Part shown: piece after piece, positions 56,778-64,000 of the stretch
Layout of the letters: every line of letters begins with the position of its first letter
Numbering within the stretch: the first letter of the stretch is position 1
Source of the DNA: Favolaschia claudopus
Taxonomy: Eukaryota; Basidiomycota; Agaricomycetes; Agaricales; Mycenaceae
Assembly (NCBI GenBank): GCA_037176885.1
Contig: JAWWNJ010000110.1
Span: 496,001 to 560,000 of the forward strand
Reading direction: 5' to 3'
Length of the DNA: 64,000 bases
The notes under the pieces: model-generated
Database searches by the model: none
Seen by the model: only the letters and a program-made list of their open reading frames with translations
What the model was told of the DNA's origin: nothing
Program-made: the position numbers and the translations under genes

Positions 56778-58740
56778 ATGACCCTTTTCGTCCCCTTGGA
56801 CGATTCGACGGACATCCCTAACTCACCTTCGTTCTTGCAAGTACCTGCCAATCCAACTTCAAAACTGCAGCAAACTATCGCAACTATTCTGAAAGCAAAG
56901 TCAATGGTTGTCGTCTGCGGTCCGTTCGCCCAGGTATCTCGCGATTGGCCGGAAAACTGATGGATTGGCCACTTTCCAGGCGCAGGAATCTCTGTGAAAG
57001 CTGGCATCCCGGATTTCAGGTCTCCGGAGGGGTTATTTCAGACGTTGAAGCGCGATAATCCGAAGGAGGTCTTGGCCTCAGGAAAGGATCTTTTCGATGC
57101 CTCTGTGTTCCACGTAAGTCCTTTCCTATCTCGCCACAACCCTCCGAATTTGTTCCCATTCCAAATTGCCTTGAAGGACAAGGAACTGCAGTGGTTGAGT
57201 CCTGAGGCCGTACAGCTCGCTAACTATCCACTCGCAGTCAGAGAACACTACTTCTCTGTTCTACCAAATGATTGCGCGTCTTTCCGATCTTTCAAATGCC
57301 GCCCAACCCACACCCTTTCACAATCTCTTACGCGCTCTAGATGAAAGGGGCAAATTGCTTCGAGTGTACTCGCAAAATATCGACAGTCTCGAACAAAAGT
57401 CCGGTCTCTCTTTCGGCGTCCCCCCGTTTCAAGAACGACGCTCAAAACCCCGCGTACCGAAATCCGTACCGCCCGAGAATGTTGCTTCTACTAGTCGTCT
57501 GCCTACGCCTCCACCGGAAATTCCTCGATGCATTCCTCTGCATGGGACTTTGCAGAATGTTCACTGCCAAATCTGCAACCAGTCTTTTGCCCTCTCAGAT
57601 CATTTAGAAGCTCTAGAACAGGGCACGCCGCCCGCATGCCCGGAGTGCACGGCTATGGAGGAGACGCGCCAACTTGTTGGAAAGCGCGCAAGAGGTGTGG
57701 GTCGCCTGCGACCATCCGTCGTGCTATACAACGAGGCGCACAAGGACGGAGAGGGGGTGGGTGATGTTGTTCGCCGAGACTTGCTAGGGCTTTCGAATTC
57801 GAAGGGCAAGGGGCGCAGTGCTGGTGCTGATTTGTTGCTGGTAGTTGGGACGAGCTTGCGTGTCCAGGGCACGAAACGGATGGTGCGAGAATTCGCCAAA
57901 GCGGTGCGAGCGCGTGGCGGTAAGGATGCGAACGCCTCTGGGTCGACCCGACCCAGTCCATCGCCGGGGGCTCGAAGTGGGACGACAGAAGAAGAGCGGG
58001 AACCACCTATCAAGACGGTCTACCTGAATCTTGACTTTCCCGTGCCAACCCGTGAATGGGAGGGTGTATTCGATGCGTGGGTACAAGGCGACGCTCAGGA
58101 CTTCGCGGAGATGCTGCAGGCTGAGATTGACAAAGAGGCCAGAGCTAAACAGATGGCGGATGAGAAGCGGCGTCGGAAAGAACAGGCGAAGCTCTCAGAA
58201 GGAGGCTCTGCTGACGGTGTACAAGACCAAGGTGGCGGAAAAAGCAACAAGAAACGCAAGATGTCGAAGGAGGCTGCCTCAAAGTCGAAAGAGAGTCCTG
58301 CTGCCAAGCGGCGAAAAGTTGTTTCTGCGCCGCGCAGCAAATCGACCTCTACATCGTCGCCTTCGGTGCAGAAGAAGATTTTCCTAACAGTCCCGCCGCT
58401 TTCTCGGCCACCGCTTGTTCCTGAAGTATATATAACTTCAGGGCGGCCTCTGCAATCACCAATCACTCGCCTACCACTTACACCAGAGAGCACACCGCCT
58501 CGTCCCGCTCCTCATACTCCACATAAGTCGCACTCCAAAAGAGCCAAATCGAAGCGGGTTTTGAAGAGTCTCCATACAATACCCACTCATACCCCGCCTT
58601 CGGACTTGACAGAGGATGAGGATTTGACCGAAGATGATGTACTTCCTGCCTTCGATACAGTCGCACTTCCCTCCGAACTTGCGCGCGAAGGTAGGTATGC
58701 GTTGCGATCTTCGCGTTCTAGTTCGTGTTCTCGCGGATAG
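56778..58740 (+). CDS. Sirtuin deacetylase, Hst3/Hst4 class
   Basis: Three exons (56778-56919, 56980-57113, 57238-58740) encode 592 residues. The NAD-binding motif GAGISVKAGIPDFRS (about residue 48) is formed across intron 1. Then come QNIDSLEQKSGL, the catalytic His in CIPLHGTLQNVHC, and zinc cysteines CQIC and CPEC. PSVVLYNE and the GTSLRVQGTKRMVREFAK motif follow. A long insert lies between QNID and LHGT, and the roughly 200-residue C-terminal tail is rich in Lys/Arg (NKKRKMSKEA, AAKRRKVV) and Ser/Thr-Pro sites with an acidic DLTEDEDLTEDD block. Nuclear sirtuins of this class remove acetyl groups from histone H3 Lys56 in yeasts, supporting genome stability. Assignment to the class is by overall pattern. 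Confidence 0.9.
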
Positions 58741-59321
58741 GCTGCTCGGTCCTTTACATTGAACGGACTGTGATGATGTTCTTGATATGTAAACGTTAAA
58801 TTATTGTGTAAAGTACATCCTGTATCTATCTACCGTACATACCTACTATACAACACACGTCGAAGCTTCAGATCAGACGGTATCTGGCATAGAGAAATCT
58901 GCGAGCGAATCGAATTTGGTGTTCTCAGTTTGCCCCAAAAAATATGAATTCGTTAATGGTCGTGTTCCGTACAAATACGGAGTGAAGAGTAATGTCCACA
59001 AATACATATGCAATAAATGAACTGAACCCCTTCCTCAAGTCATATAAGCGACGTGGACCCTCCACGTTTTACCGTCGCGCGAATACAAGTTGACCAACCG
59101 GAGCTCGCCAATATGGCGCACAACGATGGCGGCCGCTTTGATTATATGAGGGTTGAAGAAAGATTCCTTGAAGTAAAAAAGGTTTTGCGTTTGTCATGCG
59201 GGAAAGAGAATGAAGACGAACCCGAAAGAAGTGGTCGAACTGGGAAGCTACTGCATACGCGAGATTGTAGCGGGATATCCTCCTGTGAAGACAGTTGCTT
59301 GAGATGGGCAGGACCAAAGTA
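58741..59321. other. 3' flank of the sirtuin gene, no gene seen
   Basis: AT-rich sequence after the sirtuin stop. A plus frame from 59053 has no recognised domain and overlaps a possible minus-strand gene. Confidence 0.4.
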
Positions 59322-60423
59322 CTATACCCTTTTGCCTGGGCAATCATCAGTGAAAACACAGCCAAAGATGCAATCTAAACGAACCTCGAGTGTCAGATAT
59401 ATTTCCTCTAAACCATTATCGAGGACTGGAGTGTCAGGATCTTTCAAACACGGCCGACATTCGAGAATGTCTGCCATTGCGACGCCGAAGGAGCGGCTAT
59501 ACGCGCTTGGCGTTGGTTGGAATTGTATCATCGTATGGCCGTGAGTGGGGGGAAGAGGTGTGGGTATTTGTTGCTTGAACGCATATGGTGACTCGGAGGA
59601 CCCTGGCCGGGCAGCAGCAATGGCACGTTGTTCTTCAATTTTGCGATCCATCATGCAGTGTTGGCAGGTCGAGTCACGCACCGATGGCCGCGATGTTTCC
59701 CGTTCATACAAACGAGGTGAACCCGTCGCCATAGCCTGAGTATGTAGTGAGTGTATGCGAGAATCTTTTAATGAGGTGATAGCACAATTGGGGGCAATCG
59801 CTAAGGAAGAATGCTTCGTTCTTAGCGCTAATTCGATAATGAAGCAACCAGTGGCTCACTCCGGATTCCGTTGGTGCATTCTGCGATGGTTGCAGGTCCG
59901 ACCAACTTTGCGGTCTCTGATAAAAAGAAGTCAGCAGAAATGTAGGACCTCAGCAAGATCACCTACGGAGCGAGAAGATTGCGAGCGGCTGCTCTGGTTG
60001 GTTGGACGCTGGTTTAGAAAGTGAAGTATCGACGGATCTGATAATGATAAAACATACGTTTGTCTCGATTGAAGGAATGTTTCTTTGCTGTGAACCATGC
60101 AAGTTCTAGACTTGAATGACTGAAGGGAATAAGCACTCTCACCGTCATGTACTCGTCTCTCGCATCAAAGGTAAATATGGATGGACTAATTAACACGTCC
60201 TACACCAAGCTCGTGAGGTGCAGTGAAAACGGACATACAGAATACCACCACGAACCGGCGCGCGAGATGAGGCACGAGACGACAAAGAAGGTGCTGATGG
60301 ACGGCGGCCAATTTGAAGCGGAGGTGGCGGGGAGGCATTTAGGTATCCGGAAGAACTCGATAGCGCGTTCTTGTCTGGGCCAGGCTGCCGATATCGTTCA
60401 AAGAAACGCGTAGTGTGAGACAC
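59322..60423 (-). CDS. Hypothetical protein, tentative multi-exon model
   Basis: I do not recognise this. A minus-strand first exon reads MSHTTRFFERYRQPGPDKNA from 60423, followed by a Ser/Pro-rich stretch and GGILYVRFHC. A second likely exon has SIFTFDARDEYMT ending at a gtgaga donor (about 60145). Later exons could include EQPLAIFSL (near 59970) and a frame at 59322-59732 (RPSVRDSTCQHCMMDRKIEE) with a CxxC. The pieces look protein-like and share a strand, but the junctions are unverified and they might belong to two genes or none. Confidence 0.35.
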
Positions 60424-62181
60424 ATATTCCTACAAAACCAGGCCAGGCTGAAGGGCGGCGGCGGACAGGGGGATGAGAGGGCTCTGCTCGTTGCCGTTGT
60501 AGTACTTCGGCGAATAGCAGATTGATTGGAGGTAAAGTGAGTGACTCGCTAGAGCTCTGCACGAATTAGATGAACCATGTCGAGGAATTTCGGGCACATA
60601 CAGAGGAACGAGCGTGGGCCATACTAAGACATCCACAGGTCGGCAGAGACAAAGAAAGAAACAAAGAAAGGACGGGGGTGGGCACAAAGCAAACAGAGCT
60701 AGGCGCGCGGCTAACCCCCTCAGAGATGGCAGGTCCACACAAAGGTGGTCGACGGTCCGACTGAAGGCACACCAGATCACTGCGATATTTTGATTATCAT
60801 ATCGCCTCGGTTAACTGAGAAAGTTGTCCTTCGCGGAATGTGTTTGACTCCACTGCTACCATAGAGCGTACCGATTATTGTATTTGTGCTGGTGAGATTC
60901 AGGTCTACGGACACCAATGATGGAGGTGACCGAGAAATACAACTTTCAGCAGTTTGACGCTGACCAATGCTTGTTGAGTAATCTCGTCACTGAATACCCC
61001 AGGGCATCCGGATGCAATTTGCTACTTGTTTTAAGCGATTTGTCACGGGCGAGGATCCCAAGGGCTAGACTTGGGCTAGACCCAATTCTCGCCGCCGTCC
61101 GCAGCAGTGTAAACTGGGAAAATACCAATTGGACGCAAGCGGTCATTTCGACGGAAACTGGATGGGTGGAAAGAGCGGTTTTGAGAAGATTTTCAGAGAT
61201 TTTCCCAAGTTCACAGAATGTACACATTGCCAGTACACGACGGCAAATTACCATTTGAGTGCAGAATCAGCGCTCGACTGCGACTTTGGCTCGCAAGATG
61301 TTACCAGCATTAGCTTCTGATTTCCGTCGAATATTCACAGATCTCAACCCGGATGGATAGCTCGGATGGAACTGAAGGACATCAAGGCAGCGCTGAGTGT
61401 CGAGGAAGTATTGTGAGATTGGACAGCCAATAAGTTGAATAATATTAACAGTATGAAGGTCTCTGGTTAGTGCCTACGGAGATCTTGACTTGTGAGAGCA
61501 CTGACCAAGGGTGATTTTAATATCTGCATGTTTCGAATATGGTGCCGCCGAATCTCGAGGGGAAATTGTCACTCTGGTCAGTCTAATGTTATCTCGGCGA
61601 AGGAGGTAGTATGTATGCGCAGGTATGCGCAAGTTGAGCTGTGACTGGAGTGCTAGCCATGAACTGGCAGACAAAGGTTGTCGCAGAACCTAGAACCTGG
61701 GGGAACTAGGACGATTGTTGGTTGTACGCCGATTTCGCTGTGAAAACAGATCTGCAGCCGCAACGATCCGTCCTTGCTTGTATCCAGAAAACTGGCAGCG
61801 CCTACGGCAGCAGTCAACAGGCAGTTGAACCAAGCCGAAAATTATGTTGGGAAAGTGACGAGGGGTCGTCTTCTCGACCCTTAGATGCACACCACAAGAG
61901 CTGGGAGAACATCGGGTGGAAGCAAGGTGAGGTGGAAGGGACAAATGCGGGGTGACATATGTCACGACCTGTCACGCTCGAACTTTCAAGTTTTACTTCC
62001 AACCATCAGCCCAATCGTTGCTAGCAGCAACCTAATGTCTTGGCCAATGATCACAAAGTGCTCGGACAACTCTGGAAGCGTTCCCGCTGTGGTCTTGGTC
62101 TGTAGAGGAGCGAAAGAAGCAAGAAATATTCGATAACGAGCTTTAAAGGGTTCTATAATCTTCTTTAGCTGAGGTTTTCAT
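60424..62181. other. 1.8 kb without a recognisable gene
   Basis: Overlapping frames of 60-115 codons on both strands (for example 60917-61258 plus and 61690-61965 minus) show no domain. A purine-rich run with AAAGAAAG repeats lies near 60650-60672. Nothing resembling a transposon was seen. Confidence 0.4.
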
Positions 62182-62265
62182 GGCCGTGTGGCAAAATGGT
62201 TACTGCGTTGCTTTCCGGCTCCCTTCGCTAGGCAAAGACTCTGGGTTCGAGTCCCAGCATGGTCG
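62182..62265 (+). tRNA. tRNA-Arg(CCG) with an 11-base intron
   Basis: The full cloverleaf folds. The acceptor GGCCGTG pairs with CATGGTC plus discriminator G. The D stem G10-C25, C11-G24, A12-T23 is present. The anticodon stem TTGCT pairs with GGCAA through one G-T pair, and the T arm is CTGGG-TTCGAGT-CCCAG. The anticodon loop TT-CCG-G is interrupted after position 37 by an intron at 62219-62229. Anticodon CCG (62215-62217) reads the Arg codon CGG. A T6 run (62267-62272) directly after the gene is the Pol III terminator. A CCA end is not encoded, as is normal for eukaryotes. Confidence 0.88.
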
Positions 62266-62266
62266 C

Positions 62267-62272
62267 TTTTTT
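62267..62272 (+). terminator. Pol III terminator of tRNA-Arg
   Basis: A run of six T begins two bases after the discriminator base of the tRNA. Confidence 0.75.
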
Positions 62273-63115
62273 GCTCCTACAAAACACCTCCAGGACACAA
62301 GGTATTCTATGTAGCAGTCGAGCGCTGCTGTATCAAATTCGGACTTAGAGCATTTCCCTGAAAACGGTCCTCTTGTTGAGGAAACGGTGCAAAAAAAACC
62401 AAGTCGACTTCATGTTTAAACTTGGTAGAATTTTAGGCGGAGTTAGGGCCGCAAATTCTGCGAAGTGTTCGACAAGGGCGACTTGGGATTTGAGGCGATG
62501 TCATGGTGAGCCAGGAAGTCTTGCGTCGAACAGGATTTTTTCGTTGCTGCTTTGTTCATTCTTAGAATTTGTGGCTTGGGCCGTTGAATGAAGTTCTATC
62601 GGTGAGTGTTTTCGTTTTTGTGCTTGGGCTGCGTTGAAGTGAGCCATAATGCTCCGCAATACTTAATACTTATGTAGGTCGGTCAGATCAAAGTCCCGCG
62701 AAATTCAACACTGAGCAGTCTGAACAAGAGTAAGGGAATGGAGAAACCCGGGTGCGACAAATTTCCGTAATGCAGCTCGCGCCCGATAGGTGACGAGCAA
62801 GCTTGGCAAATTTCCCCCACTGTCGCAGTAGTGTACATGTTTCCCTACGTTGAGTCTGACGGAGTTGTAATTTTTTGTTCTTGAGATCGGCAACAAGAAT
62901 GAATACTTGGTCTTCTTCCCACACTTCACGCTGGGACTCGAACCCAGAGAATGGGGTGTGGGCGGCAGGCGCGGGCACGGCTGAGTACGAGGTATATACA
63001 ATGCAACAGTCTGAAAGTAATATTGCGCTTAGGTATTATACATGCAACAAAATGATAGTGATTCTACACTGGCATACATGCCGTGGGTGTTCTACAAACT
63101 ACAATGCATGAGAGT
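62273..63115. other. Intergenic, no recognised gene
   Basis: Sequence between the tRNA and the 3' end of the phosphoketolase gene. An A-run lies near 62391-62398. Frames are short and overlapping. Confidence 0.45.
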
Positions 63116-64000
63116 TTAAAAGGTCGGGGTGTTGAACATGTCGTCGTGGTCTGAGAGACAATCAGCGTGAATTTGCAGCGAGCAGAAACAGGACAAACCT
63201 TTTCCATGGCGGTAGATATAGTCTCTCTCCTTCACTGCCAGGTGCTTGATGAAAGACTCGTGGCCATGCGCGTTGACCGCCACTTTCGGGTTCGATAGGG
63301 CACCACCGCGGATTGCGGCAGCGGCGACATCGAAACGGGAGGTATGATTGCATAGCATCATCTGCAAAAAGTCAGTCTTAATTCATCAAAGGCATTCAAG
63401 ACTTACATCGAAAGGCGAAGTCGTAGTACCCTCCTCGCGATACCTAGACGAGTTCAAGTCAGTTGAGAGACCTTCTTAGCATAAACAACAACTCACCCTT
63501 CGATCGACACCCTCTCGAGTCTCGGGCGGCCGAACAGTAGTCCTTGGAGTTCGATTGGGTAGCCGTGATAGTTGAAGTGGATTGGCTTGTCAGGGGTGAA
63601 CAACGAATCAAAGGCCTCGTCGCTGAGCGCGTGCGGATGCTTCCCGTTCGCGCTGAGAATCATGAGATCCGTGACGTTGACGACGCGAACCCGAAGTTCC
63701 GGGACGTGTTTGCGGAGGAGGGCCGCGGCGGCGATGACTTCGAAAGTGACTTCCACGCCGACACCGACCAAAACACTGCGGGACATCAGAGCGAGAAAAC
63801 TGGGAGGAAGAGTTGTGCTTACACGTCGGGGTTAACACCATCGTCCACACTCGCAAATTTCCAGACAGAGGCGCCGGCGATGCAGTGCTGTATGGCACAT
63901 CAGTTGCGAGACAGAGCGAGAAAAAGAGGATATACCTTGTCAGCCTCTTCAGGCGAGAGCCAAACGGGCGTGGGCTGCTTGCTGCCAACCATGAGATTCA
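63116..64000 (-). CDS. Phosphoketolase, C-terminal part (gene runs off the right edge)
   Basis: Only the last quarter is inside the window. It reads NLMVGSKQPTPVWLSPEEAD, intron, HCIAGASVWKFASVDDGVNP, intron, LVGVGVEVTFEVIAAAALLR, VRVVNVTDLMIL, FDSLFTPDKPIHFNYHGYPI, LFGRPRLERVSIEGYREEGT, TTSPFDMMLCNHTSRFDVAA, ending HDDMFNTPTF at 63116-63118. This is the XFP C-terminal domain of xylulose 5-phosphate/fructose 6-phosphate phosphoketolase, a thiamine diphosphate enzyme that splits sugar phosphates to acetyl phosphate and an aldose phosphate. The catalytic thiamine-binding half lies outside. Introns at about 63182-63200, 63364-63405, 63440-63495, 63778-63826 and 63890-63937 are short and regular. 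No lesion was seen. Confidence 0.9.

Noticed and set aside
57600..58493. Several 100-137 codon minus frames
   Set aside because: Antisense to the sirtuin exon.
60650..60672. AAAGAAAG purine tract as a meaningful repeat
   Set aside because: Short, imperfect low-complexity sequence without context.
1..64000. CRISPR arrays, riboswitches, operons, bacterial promoters
   Set aside because: Spliceosomal introns and the gene content show a fungal nuclear genome; no spaced direct repeats were seen.

Overview
The window is nuclear DNA of a filamentous basidiomycete, most likely an Agaricomycete. Genes are packed on both strands and broken by many short introns (about 45-65 bases, mostly GT-AG). The gene families are eukaryotic: HOPS subunit, DASH complex subunit, proteasome subunit Sem1, sirtuin, SUMO protease, cytochromes P450 and sterol desaturase. 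There are no operons or ribosome binding sites. The genus cannot be fixed from sequence alone. All splice models were made by eye from reading frames, splice signals and remembered family consensus, without alignment.

Layout, left to right. 1-3.3 kb holds a decayed P450 gene (minus). 3.7-6.1 kb holds a Ser/Pro-rich hypothetical protein. 6.47-13.72 kb is the most unusual part: two almost identical 2.54 kb arms in inverted orientation around a 2.18 kb spacer. Each arm carries a complete copy of a small CsbD-like stress gene, a family annotated in Ustilago as mismatch/cruciform DNA recognition proteins. 15.2-18.1 kb is an ankyrin-repeat gene, 18.4-22.3 kb is VPS39, and 22.9-23.7 kb is an MCP1-like mitochondrial protein with a frameshift. 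24-26.8 kb has an MDR oxidoreductase and an ERG3-type sterol C-5 desaturase. 27.7-28.4 kb is a secreted protein with a frameshift, and 29.6-30.7 kb is a DUF1295 membrane protein. 30.7-33.7 kb has no recognisable gene.

33.7-38.3 kb has an AT-hook/SANT protein and an MNR2-like CorA magnesium transporter, facing DAD4 of the DASH complex. 39.8-42.5 kb is a phenol-hydroxylase-type FAD monooxygenase. Then follow a two-TM PPxY protein, SEM1, an MFS transporter of the phosphate/glycerophosphoinositol type, a MARVEL-like four-TM protein, a Ulp/SENP-type SUMO protease, an intact P450, an Hst3/Hst4-class sirtuin, a tRNA-Arg(CCG) with an 11-base intron, and the C-terminal part of a phosphoketolase running off the right edge.

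Most genes are unrelated housekeeping neighbours, so no biosynthetic cluster is evident. The main points for follow-up are the inverted duplication and its asymmetric junctions, and a recurring pattern of single-base indels at or near homopolymers in otherwise conserved genes. That pattern could reflect gene decay or sequencing error.
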